A model generated the notes under the pieces. That model was given only the letters and a program-made list of their open reading frames with translations. It was not told where the DNA came from and searched no databases. The position numbers were made by a program, and so were the translations under genes. Below, piece after piece: positions 51,252 to 59,387 of a stretch of DNA of 64,000 nt. Positions within the stretch are counted from its first letter, which is position 1; every line of letters begins with the position of its first letter. The stretch is from positions 248,001 to 312,000 of the forward strand of contig NZ_SCFN01000007.1 in NCBI RefSeq assembly GCF_004138285.1. The letters are read 5' to 3'. This DNA comes from Gottfriedia acidiceleris (GTDB taxonomy: Bacteria > Bacillota > Bacilli > Bacillales > Bacillaceae_G).

Positions 51252-51890
51252 TTGAATAATTGCGAGTTTCATAATACCACCATTTTAGTTGTTCATGAAA
51301 TTTATGGAATTAACAAACATATAAAAGATATTTGCGACAGTTTAAATAAGTTGGGATATACAGTTGTATGTCCAAATTTATTAGGTAATATAGAGAACTA
51401 TTGCTATAAAGATGAAAACAAAGCTTATAAGCATTTTGTTAATGAGATTGGGTTTGAGTTAGCTACTAATAAAATCATAACTCTTGCAAAAGAACTTCGA
51501 ACTAAGTGTGCTAATTTGTATATTTTGGGGTTTAGTGTAGGTGCAACGATTGCATGGTTATGCAGTAAATATGAGGGATTATTTGATGGAGTAATTGGAT
51601 TTTATGGTTCGAGGATTAGGGAATACTTAGAGGTTAGTCCAAAATGTGAGACCTTACTAATTTTCCCAACGAAAGAAAAATCATTTGATCCCGAAATTGT
51701 CGTAACTAAATTGAAAACAAAAGATATGATTCAAATCATTAAAGTAGAAGGAAGTCATGGTTTTACAGATCAATCAACTTCTAATTACGATCAGTATTCT
51801 ACTGAATACTGTTTTCAAAAAATGCGTGATTTTATTATGAAACAAAATCATCAAAAAAATAAAGTTTCCGAAACGGGAGGAATCAAATGA
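51252..51890 (+). CDS. dienelactone-hydrolase-fold protein
   Basis: 212 residues from a TTG at 51252; AGAGGTG lies upstream and no ATG is near. The alpha/beta hydrolase core is visible: ILVVHEIYGINKHIKDIC, the nucleophile elbow LGFSVGATIAWLC, and the acid/His region FPTKEKSFDPE ... GSHGFTD. The nucleophile is Ser where classical dienelactone hydrolases have Cys. It could hydrolyse an ester or lactone formed by the preceding P450. The stop overlaps the next start codon (ATGA), so it is coupled with the MFS gene. Confidence 0.8.
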   Translation: MNNCEFHNTTILVVHEIYGINKHIKDICDSLNKLGYTVVCPNLLGNIENYCYKDENKAYKHFVNEIGFELATNKIITLAKELRTKCANLYILGFSVGATIAWLCSKYEGLFDGVIGFYGSRIREYLEVSPKCETLLIFPTKEKSFDPEIVVTKLKTKDMIQIIKVEGSHGFTDQSTSNYDQYSTEYCFQKMRDFIMKQNHQKNKVSETGGIK

Positions 51891-53083
51891 CCGGTCAAAG
51901 ATGGATGTCTTTACAGTTTTTTGGGTTTTTCTTCACTTTCGGAATCTTCGTGCCTTATTGGTCTGCTTGGCTAACAACAAGTAAAGGTTTTACAGCTGAT
52001 GAAGCTGGACTAATCATTGCTTTAGGATTAATAACAAGGTCAATTACAACCTTTTATATTTTTCCATTTATAAGTAGATACTTAAATTTAGCAAGATTAA
52101 ATCAAGTAGTTTCCTTAACTTCTGTTGCACTATTAATCATATTAATACCGTTTAATAGTTTAATTGCAGTAGCTTTCATTACAGTTTTATTAAGCCTGGT
52201 TTATCCAATGCCTTTAGCTATGTATGAAGCTATGGCATCTATTCTTATCAGGGAAAGCAAAATAGAGTATGGAAAGAGTAGGTCTTATGGCTCGATTGGC
52301 TATATTATTTCTCTATCATTAACTGGAATTCTCATATCTTTAAAAAGCGAAAATGTAGTTATTTACCTTTTGATTATTGGATGTGTTCTACTTACTTTCA
52401 TAACATCCATTAATGCTCCTTTACCTTTAAAAACAAAAATAACATCAAAGAAAGTTCCTTTGTTTAAGTTGTTTAAATCAAAAGCATTTTTATTAGTATT
52501 AACAATCTGCATCACCCTTCAAGCTGCACATGCAGCATATTATAGTTATGCTGTTCTTTTTTTGAAAAATATTGGGGTAAAAACTAGTTTTACAGGATTC
52601 ATCTTAATCATTGCAGTAATATCAGAAATTGCTTTCTTCTATATATCAGACTCTCTATTTAAAAGACGATCTGTTCCAGTTTTATTAATGTTTAGTGTAA
52701 GTGCTTCCATCTTAAGATGGGTATTGATCTTTTCTTTTAACAGCATTTCAGTTTTTGTATTGTCTCAATTTTTACATTCTATTACTTTTGGGCTTACTCA
52801 ATATGCCTTTGTGAAATACTTAGATGAAAACATTGAAAATAAGTACTTCCCATTTGCTCATGGAATTTATGCAGCTCTAGGTTTAAGTTTAGGTAGCGGT
52901 ATTTTAACATTAGTAAGTGGTTACCTCTACTCTATATCTCCATCTTTTGCTTTTTTAGGTATGGCATTGGTCTGTATCCCCTGTTTAGGATTATGTTACT
53001 TTTTGAAATTAACATTAGGGGATCAAAATAACTTAACAGGAGAGGTAAATGAAAATGTTACTAGTAAAAGAAAAAGTGTATAG
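51887..53083 (+). CDS. MFS transporter, HcaT/nucleoside-symporter-like
   Basis: 398 residues with 12 hydrophobic segments, start coupled to the hydrolase stop and preceded by GGGAGG. The N-terminal pattern WMSLQFFGFFFTFGIFVPYWSAWL and YGKSRSYGSIGYIISLSLTG resemble HcaT-type (3-phenylpropionate) and nucleoside:H+ symporters of the MFS_1-like group. It may import the substrate or export the product of the operon. The last codons overlap the following gene. Confidence 0.88.
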   Translation: MTGQRWMSLQFFGFFFTFGIFVPYWSAWLTTSKGFTADEAGLIIALGLITRSITTFYIFPFISRYLNLARLNQVVSLTSVALLIILIPFNSLIAVAFITVLLSLVYPMPLAMYEAMASILIRESKIEYGKSRSYGSIGYIISLSLTGILISLKSENVVIYLLIIGCVLLTFITSINAPLPLKTKITSKKVPLFKLFKSKAFLLVLTICITLQAAHAAYYSYAVLFLKNIGVKTSFTGFILIIAVISEIAFFYISDSLFKRRSVPVLLMFSVSASILRWVLIFSFNSISVFVLSQFLHSITFGLTQYAFVKYLDENIENKYFPFAHGIYAALGLSLGSGILTLVSGYLYSISPSFAFLGMALVCIPCLGLCYFLKLTLGDQNNLTGEVNENVTSKRKSV

Positions 53084-53480
53084 TACGATCAAGTCTGGGA
53101 AATCTGATGAAACTATTCGTACAGAAGTATTTCAAATGAATGAAGAAAAAGTGATTAAGTTGAAATTTTTGAGTTCAAATTCTCCTAGAAATCAAGGTAT
53201 CGGTTTTATATCAGAAAATGGAATATCAATCAACGATGCCCCAAAACAAAAAACACTCATTATATGGAGAAGTGAAACTCAATCAGAACTTATCTTAAAA
53301 TGCTCTAGTGGCTTTTTAAATGTTTTTAATATGTGGGAAGAAGAACGAATGGTGGGATTTCATGATTTTCAGTCTGGTATGAGAATCAAAAAGGAGAATG
53401 ATGTCATGTTCTACAGTTGTAATGATGCTTTTGCGAATGGTGATTTTACCTCTCTAGTATTCTCGCTTCAAATTCTATAA
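53049..53480 (+). CDS. protein of unknown function, last gene of the riboswitch operon
   Basis: 143 residues beginning 35 bases inside the transporter gene after CAGGAGAGG. It has no signal peptide or membrane segment; the sequence is beta-rich with motifs ETIRTEVFQMNEEKVIKLKF, GFISENGISIND, NMWEEERMVGFHDFQSGM and VMFYSCNDAFANGDFTSLVF. The shape suggests a small beta-sandwich or cupin-like fold, but no metal-binding pattern is clear. Its coupled position says it works with the transporter, P450 and hydrolase. I do not recognise it. Confidence 0.7.
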   Translation: MKMLLVKEKVYSTIKSGKSDETIRTEVFQMNEEKVIKLKFLSSNSPRNQGIGFISENGISINDAPKQKTLIIWRSETQSELILKCSSGFLNVFNMWEEERMVGFHDFQSGMRIKKENDVMFYSCNDAFANGDFTSLVFSLQIL

Positions 53481-53530
53481 AGCTAAATAGATTGAAAAAT
53501 CCCATTGTCTATCCGATTAAAATAAACAAA

Positions 53531-53566
53531 AAAAGCAGAGTTGAATTTTTTCAACTCTGCTTTTTA
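53531..53566 (+). terminator. terminator of the riboswitch operon
   Basis: A perfect 15-bp stem AAAAGCAGAGTTGAA / TTCAACTCTGCTTTT with a short T-rich loop and T tail. Confidence 0.92.
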
Positions 53567-53699
53567 CTAAAAATCTTATACTTTCTTTTCCTTAATCCAA
53601 ATCATCGTTCCCTTGTGTCTATTTTTGGAAAGAATAGGAAAAACTAAATTTAGATTCGATATAGTAAACTTTTGTTCAAACTAGAAAGTAGGTAAAAAC

Positions 53700-54164
53700 A
53701 TGACTGAAGATTTTTTTGCTGATTATGAAAAATTTGTTGTTCCACCTTTATATCAATTTAAAGGTGAGAAACGAAAATTTAATCCTAAAGACTATGCATC
53801 GTATTACATCTTAACAGTCTCATTATATGACTCTCTTATATCAAATTGGAACGATGCTGCTAAATATAAAATTGACGTCCGAAACTGTATAGATCACGTA
53901 TTAAATGATTTTAATGAAAAAAAGGGTGGTAAATATCATCTTCAATTACTTGAATTTGAAAGTGATAAATCATATTTTGTCATTGCCTTGTCTATAAAAA
54001 ATAAAATTGAAAAAGAAAAAATCAATGGAATTATTTCAAAGTATATTGAACAACTTGTATCAAACTCTTTTTATATTGGACAGAGTTGGTACTGGCTAAT
54101 TGGTCAAAAAGGGAAAAGAGACCGAAAACTCTTCAATATTTCAATAAAGGAATACATGCACTAG
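53700..54164 (+). CDS. protein of unknown function
   Basis: 154 residues with AGTAGGT before the ATG. It is soluble, rich in aromatic residues (DYASYYILTVSLYDSLISNW, YIGQSWYWLIGQKGKRDRK), with predicted alternating helices and strands. The context is a single gene between two terminators; the flanking molybdate locus is on the other strand. No motif recognised. Confidence 0.65.
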   Translation: MTEDFFADYEKFVVPPLYQFKGEKRKFNPKDYASYYILTVSLYDSLISNWNDAAKYKIDVRNCIDHVLNDFNEKKGGKYHLQLLEFESDKSYFVIALSIKNKIEKEKINGIISKYIEQLVSNSFYIGQSWYWLIGQKGKRDRKLFNISIKEYMH

Positions 54165-54423
54165 CCTTATTCGGCAATATATTTTTCTTTTATCTAATAA
54201 AGGATCTTATTTAAAATATTTTTTCTAGCCAATTCCTTTCCCATTCTTACTATTTAAAGTAATATCCTCCTCTCTGAAATTTCCATTTCAAAACATGCTT
54301 TAACAAATCTACCTAATCGTTCTTTATACAGAACAGACGAATCCTTTTATTTTTTAAAGATGTTCTAATCTTCTGTATCTAATACTTCATAAGTTTCTTC
54401 AAAGATTTTACACTAAAAAAAAA

Positions 54424-54445
54424 GAGCCAATAAACTAATCGGCTC
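54424..54445 (-). terminator. terminator of modA
   Basis: GAGCC / GGCTC stem extended by AAT/ATT-like pairs and followed on the minus strand by nine T. Confidence 0.8.
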
Positions 54446-54473
54446 ATTTCTAAAACTTTCCTGCTAATGTAAG

Positions 54474-55286
54474 TTAATTTAGTCCCTTAAACCCATACTT
54501 CTCTAATACCTTCATAGACTCATCATTTTGAAGATATTCATAGAATTGTTTAGCTTCTTTAGGTTGCTTGCTATTCTTTATCACGCCTAACGGATAAATA
54601 ATTGGATCATGTGTATTTTCAGCTGCTGTTGCTACAATTTTAACTTTTGTAGATGTCAGTGCATCTGTTTTATAAACAATCCCTGCATCCACATTATTTG
54701 TTTCTACATAAGAAAGTACTTGTCTAACATCCTTACCATATACTACTTTTCCTTCAATCGCTTTCCAAACATTTAAATTTTCTAATGTTTCTTTACCATA
54801 TTGTCCTGCAGGTACCGCTTCTGGTGTACCGATTGAAATTTTATCTGCTTTTGTAAGATCTTCAAAAGATTTAATTTCTTTTTTTGTATCTTTTGGTACA
54901 ACTAATACCAGTTCATTCCCAACTACATCTTTACCTTGGCTCTTATCAATTAGACCATCTTGTATTAAATTATTAAATTTATCCTCTGCAGCCGAGAAGA
55001 AAAGATCTACCGGTGCTCCTTTAGAAATTTGTTGTTGTAATGCTCCAGATGCTCCAAAGTTATAGTTTATTTTCACATTAGGATTAGCCTTTTCAAAGTT
55101 TGATTTAATATCATTTAGTGCATCCTGTAAACTAGCTGCTGCTGAGATCGTCAATTCCACATTCTTTTGAGCAGTTTCTTGTTTCTGGCCTACTGGCTTT
55201 GTATCTTGTTCATTTGTTGAACAACCAGATACTGCTAGTCCTAATAACATCGTTATCGATAAAAATAAACAATAAAGTTTTTTCAT
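54474..55286 (-). CDS. modA: molybdate ABC transporter substrate-binding lipoprotein ModA
   Basis: 270 residues. A lipoprotein signal peptide ends with the lipobox VSGC (Cys22). The ModA fold is recognisable by VELTISAAASLQDALNDI, INYNFGASGALQQQISKGAP, DLFFSAAEDKFNNL and KDVRQVLSYVETNNVDAGIVYKTDA (split at 20). It captures molybdate or tungstate outside the membrane. The permease ModB and ATPase ModC are not in the window, since the next gene downstream is unrelated, so they are elsewhere or lost. It is divergent from a YvgK-like regulator across a long palindrome. Confidence 0.93.
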   Translation of the reverse strand: MKKLYCLFLSITMLLGLAVSGCSTNEQDTKPVGQKQETAQKNVELTISAAASLQDALNDIKSNFEKANPNVKINYNFGASGALQQQISKGAPVDLFFSAAEDKFNNLIQDGLIDKSQGKDVVGNELVLVVPKDTKKEIKSFEDLTKADKISIGTPEAVPAGQYGKETLENLNVWKAIEGKVVYGKDVRQVLSYVETNNVDAGIVYKTDALTSTKVKIVATAAENTHDPIIYPLGVIKNSKQPKEAKQFYEYLQNDESMKVLEKYGFKGLN

Positions 55287-55311
55287 TTTTCATCTGCCTT
55301 CCTTTTTAAAA

Positions 55312-55345
55312 TATAACTAATTATATCTAATTATATTTAGTTATA
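55312..55345. promoter_or_regulatory. operator-like palindrome between modA and its regulator
   Basis: TATAACTAA (55312-55320) and TTAGTTATA (55337-55345) flank a 16-base AT core that is itself nearly palindromic. Position and AT-rich symmetry recall molybdate-responsive operators, so the adjacent HTH-PBP protein is a likely binder. Confidence 0.6.
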
Positions 55346-55363
55346 ACTAAATAAGAAATAAAA

Positions 55364-55401
55364 TTTTAACTCAATGCTTTTTAAAAGGCATTGAGTTAAA
55401 A
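55364..55401 (+). promoter_or_regulatory. 38-bp palindrome in the leader of the molybdate regulator
   Basis: TTTTAACTCAATGC (55364-55377) with GCATTGAGTTAAAA (55388-55401), continuous but for one central mismatch pair. It ends 10 bases before the ribosome binding site and has no T tract. It may be an operator or an mRNA hairpin controlling translation. Confidence 0.6.
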
Positions 55402-55421
55402 TAGAGAATGGAGGGATGTAA

Positions 55422-56357
55422 ATGACGATGGAACTTTCCTATACAATCGAAGAAGTGTCACAGTTTTTAAAAGTATCGAAATTAACCATTTATGACCTTG
55501 TCAAAAAAGGTGAATTACCTGTATTCCGTGTAGGAAGACAGATGAGAATAGCAGCAAATGACTTGGACAATTACATAAAAAACCATAAAACAAATCAGAA
55601 CACCATATTGCCTGCCTCTGTTTTTGAACCTCGCAGAAGCGATCCAAAAGAATCAAATCATGTTGTTATTAGTGGCCAAGATATAGTTTTAGATATACTC
55701 GGTAAACAGATTGAGAAAAACTCAACTTATAAATCATTAAGATCGTTTACTGGAAGCTTAAACAGTCTTATTTCTATGTATAATGGAGAATGCGACATCG
55801 TTAGCCTTCACCTTTTTGACGGGGATACAGGAGAGTATAATCTACCATATCTTAAAAAAATTTTAGTGGGACATCCATTTATTTTACTCAATCTGCTATC
55901 AAGGAAAGCAGGCTTATACGTTAAAAAAGGTAACCCTTTAAAGATTACGTCTTGGAAAGATTTAGAACGTGAAGATATAAAGATTGTAAATAGAGAGAAA
56001 GGGTCAGGTGCTCGAATTCTTCTCGATGAACAACTCCGTATCAATGAGATTTCTTCTAAAAATATTAACGGATATGAGCATGAAGAGAGCAATCATTTAA
56101 GCGTGGCCTCCGCTGTCTCAACTGGGGTAGCAGATGTTGGAGTCGGAATTGAAAAAGCTGCTAAAATTGTAGGAATTGATTTTATTCCACTGATAACAGA
56201 ACAATATGACCTTGTTATTTTAAAAACCTCTGAAAATGTACGACTGATCAGTATTGTCACAGAAATTTTATCTTCAAATCAGTTTCAATCAGAGGTTGAT
56301 TCTTTAGGAGATTATGATACTTCCAGGACAGGGAAAATTATATATGAGACAAATTAA
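55422..56357 (+). CDS. YvgK-like molybdate regulator (HTH_17 plus periplasmic-binding-like domain)
   Basis: 311 residues with GGAGGG upstream. The N-terminus is an excisionase/MerR-like HTH (YTIEEVSQFLKVSKLTIYDL, ELPVFRVGRQMRIAANDLDN). Residues about 90-300 form a type II periplasmic-binding-like domain (GECDIVSLHLFD, GLYVKKGNPLKITSWKDLER, VNREKGSGARILLDEQL, VADVGVGIEKAAK), as in ModA-like sensors. B. subtilis YvgK has this architecture and is adjacent to its modAB genes. It likely senses molybdate and controls the divergent modA. Confidence 0.88.
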   Translation: MTMELSYTIEEVSQFLKVSKLTIYDLVKKGELPVFRVGRQMRIAANDLDNYIKNHKTNQNTILPASVFEPRRSDPKESNHVVISGQDIVLDILGKQIEKNSTYKSLRSFTGSLNSLISMYNGECDIVSLHLFDGDTGEYNLPYLKKILVGHPFILLNLLSRKAGLYVKKGNPLKITSWKDLEREDIKIVNREKGSGARILLDEQLRINEISSKNINGYEHEESNHLSVASAVSTGVADVGVGIEKAAKIVGIDFIPLITEQYDLVILKTSENVRLISIVTEILSSNQFQSEVDSLGDYDTSRTGKIIYETN

Positions 56358-56358
56358 A

Positions 56359-56391
56359 AGAAGACTACTGAATTTGTAGCCTTCTTTTTTG
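56359..56391 (+). terminator. terminator of the molybdate regulator gene
   Basis: AGAAGACTAC / GTAGCCTTCT stem (one mismatch), then TTTTTT. Confidence 0.85.
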
Positions 56392-56425
56392 GTGTTTATT
56401 GGCAAAGTAAGAGGCATTCTAAAAA

Positions 56426-56449
56426 GACCAAATCAATTATGATTTGGTC
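56426..56449 (-). terminator. terminator of the short LysR-type gene
   Basis: GACCAAATC / GATTTGGTC perfect stem with a 6-base loop, TTTTT on the minus strand. Confidence 0.85.
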
Positions 56450-56468
56450 CCTACTCTACTATAAAGAG

Positions 56469-56774
56469 TTAAAACATGCTCACATCATACATTGTATTAA
56501 CAGAAGATTTTTTATGTAAGGATTTAATTTCTTCTTCAATTTCTCGACAATTCCTTACGATTTCCTTTATAAGTGAAAAAATTTGTAAACATTCAAATGA
56601 AGGCACCACTTTAGATTCGCCGTCACACTCAATTAACTTTACGTCAAATTCAATTTCTAAACTTATGATTGATTCTTTCATTTCAGCTTCATTAATAGAA
56701 AATTTCTGTGCTGCAATCGTGAAGGAACCACTCTCTAAAACTTCACAAAGATGACTTAATTGTTCGATATTCAC
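56469..56774 (-). CDS. stand-alone LysR-type HTH protein
   Basis: 101 residues from the GTG at 56774, eight bases after GGGGGGAAG; the ATG at 56789 overlaps the site. Only the LysR DNA-binding half is present (NIEQLSHLCEVLESGSFTIAAQKFS and EMKESIISLEIEFDVKLIE), followed by a short helical tail (LIKEIVRNCREIEEEIKSLHKK). There is no effector-binding domain, and a terminator directly after the stop shows the gene is not simply broken. It may act as a dimeric repressor or a trimmed relic. Confidence 0.78.
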   Translation of the reverse strand: MNIEQLSHLCEVLESGSFTIAAQKFSINEAEMKESIISLEIEFDVKLIECDGESKVVPSFECLQIFSLIKEIVRNCREIEEEIKSLHKKSSVNTMYDVSMF

Positions 56775-57371
56775 ATAGCTTCCCCCCATACTCTACGATG
56801 TTCCCTTTTCTGTTATAGTTTTATTATATTCAGTATTGACGTGATTTATATTTTTGAAAAAAAGCATCAAGTTTGGTTTTTCTGATTGAATTATGATTTT
56901 TCACTCATTAAATCGTTTATCAATACGTATGTTATCTCCTTCCTTAAAACCAACTGACCAAATTCAAATGATTCCAACTCTAATAAAGGAAAAATTCTAC
57001 AATTAAAATTGATTTCCCTTTGATTTAAACTTGGGTTATTTTTGCCTTGATTTTATTGAATTTTCCAGTTTGACACTGCTAATTACAAAAGAAATCTATG
57101 TTAAATAGGCCAATATTATATTGCTCAAATAGAAAAACCACCTATAATTGGCGGTTTTCTTAGGGATTCTCTATTCTTGAAATCTTTTTAACTATTAATA
57201 TTCATTTGGGGTAATTTTGTTAAATTCTATTATTTTTTCCAATGAAACCTGATTACACACTAAATTTCTAAGCAAAATTTAATTATTAATACAGATTAAA
57301 TCAATCTATAATTGCATATAAGAAATGGTAGAAAGATAGTCAATCTAATTTGCACATTCGGGGGAATAACA
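56775..57371. other. 597-base AT-rich intergenic region
   Basis: It holds one terminator-like hairpin (AAAACC.CC / GG.GGTTTT, about 57133-57159) with no gene before it on either strand, and otherwise featureless AT-rich sequence. I see no reading frame or riboswitch. Confidence 0.45.
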
Positions 57372-57521
57372 ATGGTTTTCTTTTATCAATTCGGAATTTT
57401 AGTTGTTATTATAGGAATCGTTCTCTTCTTACTGTTTTATAAGGTCTTTATCAAAATAGGTAGATTATTTAATAATCATATTAAAAACATTAAAAAAGAA
57501 ATCGGGAGAGATGAAGAGTGA
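57372..57521 (+). CDS. small single-pass membrane protein, SPFH partner
   Basis: 49 residues from the ATG at 57372 (CGGGGGAA upstream); an earlier in-frame ATG at 57312 lacks a site. One transmembrane helix (about 5-24, FGILVVIIGIVLFLLFYKV) is followed by a basic amphipathic end KNIKKEIGRDEE. Its stop overlaps the GTG start of the SPFH gene by four bases, so the two are translated together. No family name known. Confidence 0.75.
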   Translation: MVFFYQFGILVVIIGIVLFLLFYKVFIKIGRLFNNHIKNIKKEIGRDEE

Positions 57522-58333
57522 ACGGATTGAGAAGTCTGATTGCAGGCGGAGTTATTATAATTGGAGGTATTATTTACGCAATTGGTGGTATGTCGCATAT
57601 AAGTGTTGGTAGTATTGGTATTGAGAAACATATGAGTGGAGAAATTACTGAAGTCCCCCAAGGTTTTCATTGGACTGGTTGGGGAGTTTCAGTACAAGAA
57701 TATCCCACATACACACAATCATTAGTTTTATCAAGTGACAAACACGAAGGTGGTAATTCTGATCAAGAATGGTCAGTAGGTACCGGAGATCAGCAAGAAC
57801 TACCTGTTAATACAAACTTAACATGGAAAATTTCAACTAAAAACGTAGCTAATCTATATCAATCAGTAGGTGGAAAAGATATTAGTTACATCAAAAATAA
57901 CATCGTCAAACCTACAATGAAAAATGTTGTTAACAAAATTACTCACAAATATAGTTGGAACGACATTAAAGGTTCAAAACAAGCTGATATTACTGAAGAA
58001 ATCAATACTGCACTAGATCAGGAACTTGCAAAACAAGGTATTGAAGTCGGAACTTTTGGATTTACACACGTAGGCTCTCCCGCAGGTATGGCACAGTCAC
58101 AAGCACAATTAGCAACTTCTGAATTGAACGTAAAAAAGGCATTAGCTGACCAAGAAAAAGCAAAGATTGAAAATCAAACAAAAATCCTAAATGCAGAAGC
58201 AGATGCTAAAGCAAATAAAATTTTATCAGACTCACTTACTCCAGAATTATTAAAGAAAATGGAAATGGATGCACGACAAAAATGGGGTTGGGTTACTGTT
58301 CAAGGTGGGACACCTCTAGTTCAAGCAAAATAA
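57518..58333 (+). CDS. SPFH/Band 7 (prohibitin-like) membrane protein
   Basis: 271 residues from a GTG with GGGAGAG upstream. An N-terminal hydrophobic helix (about 7-26) is followed by the SPFH domain: VGSIGIEKHMSGEITEVPQG, then TYTQSLVLSSDKHEGG, ELPVNTNLTWKISTKNVANL, and the coiled-coil region ATSELNVKKALADQEKAKIE with ILNAEADAKANKI. The order is that of bacterial prohibitin/stomatin-type scaffold proteins that oligomerise on membranes. It is shorter than flotillins and has no NfeD partner gene. Confidence 0.9.
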   Translation: MNGLRSLIAGGVIIIGGIIYAIGGMSHISVGSIGIEKHMSGEITEVPQGFHWTGWGVSVQEYPTYTQSLVLSSDKHEGGNSDQEWSVGTGDQQELPVNTNLTWKISTKNVANLYQSVGGKDISYIKNNIVKPTMKNVVNKITHKYSWNDIKGSKQADITEEINTALDQELAKQGIEVGTFGFTHVGSPAGMAQSQAQLATSELNVKKALADQEKAKIENQTKILNAEADAKANKILSDSLTPELLKKMEMDARQKWGWVTVQGGTPLVQAK

Positions 58334-58525
58334 ACAAAGAACAATCTAGAAGCAATCATCAAAGTAATCATAATGTTCATGAATTTGATTTGTTAATAGA
58401 ATGTTATTTTAAAGTAGATTTTCAACCTTAGCGTCAAGCCATTTTAGACATTAATTGATAATTTTATTTCTCCCAAAACTTTTTAAAAATAGAAAAATAA
58501 TAAAGAAACAATCCTCTCCGCAAAT

Positions 58526-58564
58526 AAAAACTCTTTCTAAATTTTTAGGAAGGGTTTTTATTTT
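58526..58564 (+). terminator. terminator downstream of the SPFH operon
   Basis: AAAACTCTTTCTAAA / TTTAGGAAGGGTTTT hairpin with G-U pairs followed by TATTTTC, 190 bases after the stop codon. Confidence 0.65.
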
Positions 58565-58654
58565 CTATAATTTGACATAAAAATGATGAAGGAAAACTAT
58601 AGAAGTATGATATTCTCTAGATGTAATAAAAACGATTTGAAACGGAGGTAAATA

Positions 58655-58705
58655 TTGCGAGTTTTAGTTATTAAGTCTGGTAATATGAAAGGCTGGTACA
58701 ATTGA
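58655..58705 (+). CDS. 16-codon leader peptide coupled to the VanZ gene
   Basis: A TTG at 58655 follows CGGAGG with a 6-base gap and opens MRVLVIKSGNMKGWYN, ending in TGA at 58703-58705. The next three bases are the ATG of the VanZ gene, which lacks a well-placed ribosome binding site of its own. This arrangement implies translational coupling. The peptide has no recognisable regulatory codons, though it contains Trp-Tyr-Asn before the stop. Confidence 0.55.
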   Translation: MRVLVIKSGNMKGWYN

Positions 58706-59281
58706 ATGTTAAATTTCTTATATCCTAGCATAATCATTTCTACTTTTTTTATCCTATTTTTTGGTTATCAATTTCTAAAAGGTTCAATAACCCTCCTAAA
58801 ACTTCTTTATTGGCTAATCTTTGGCATATACTTTACATGCCTCATTAACTTCACTTTATTTCCTTTCCCCTACCAAAAATATTTAATTCAAGTAATGATA
58901 GAAGATCGGTTGGGATATAATCATAATTTTATTCCCCTTAAATCAATCGTAGATACCATCAATTATGGCTCAATCTCAATTTTTCTAAGACAAGTTGCTG
59001 GAAATGTTTTATTATTCATACCACTAGGATTTGCATTACCAATTCTATTTTTTAGAATAACAAACATTAAAACAATCTTAATAGGTTTTACTTTAAGTCT
59101 AGCAATTGAATTAATTCAAGCTACTTCTGGACTGTTCCTTGGCTATAACTATAGATCATGTGATATTGATGACTTAATACTAAATACAATTGGAACAATT
59201 ATAGGACTAGTTATTTATAAAGTAAGTTCCAGGTACTTTAAAAGTTTTGAAGAGTTCATTGATAGAAACCTAACTTCGTAA
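58706..59281 (+). CDS. VanZ-family membrane protein
   Basis: 191 residues with about five transmembrane segments. The VanZ pattern is clear: NFTLFPFPYQ, HNFIPLKSI, VAGNVLLFIPLGFALPILF, LSLAIELIQATSGLFLGY and YRSCDIDDLILNTIGTIIG. VanZ proteins confer low-level teicoplanin tolerance in some cells and are widespread in Bacilli with unknown general role. It is translated directly after a 16-codon leader frame. Confidence 0.9.
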   Translation: MLNFLYPSIIISTFFILFFGYQFLKGSITLLKLLYWLIFGIYFTCLINFTLFPFPYQKYLIQVMIEDRLGYNHNFIPLKSIVDTINYGSISIFLRQVAGNVLLFIPLGFALPILFFRITNIKTILIGFTLSLAIELIQATSGLFLGYNYRSCDIDDLILNTIGTIIGLVIYKVSSRYFKSFEEFIDRNLTS

Positions 59282-59318
59282 ACCTCCTAGATTTATAAGA
59301 ATGCTTACACAAAAAATA

Positions 59319-59343
59319 GGGGTTGATTAGAGCAATCAACCCC
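59319..59343. terminator. bidirectional terminator
   Basis: A perfect 10-bp stem GGGGTTGATT / AATCAACCCC with a 5-base loop between convergent genes. Confidence 0.9.
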
Positions 59344-59387
59344 TTCATCCCCCCAAAAAGGGTAATTTGTTACAAAGTAATTCTTAT

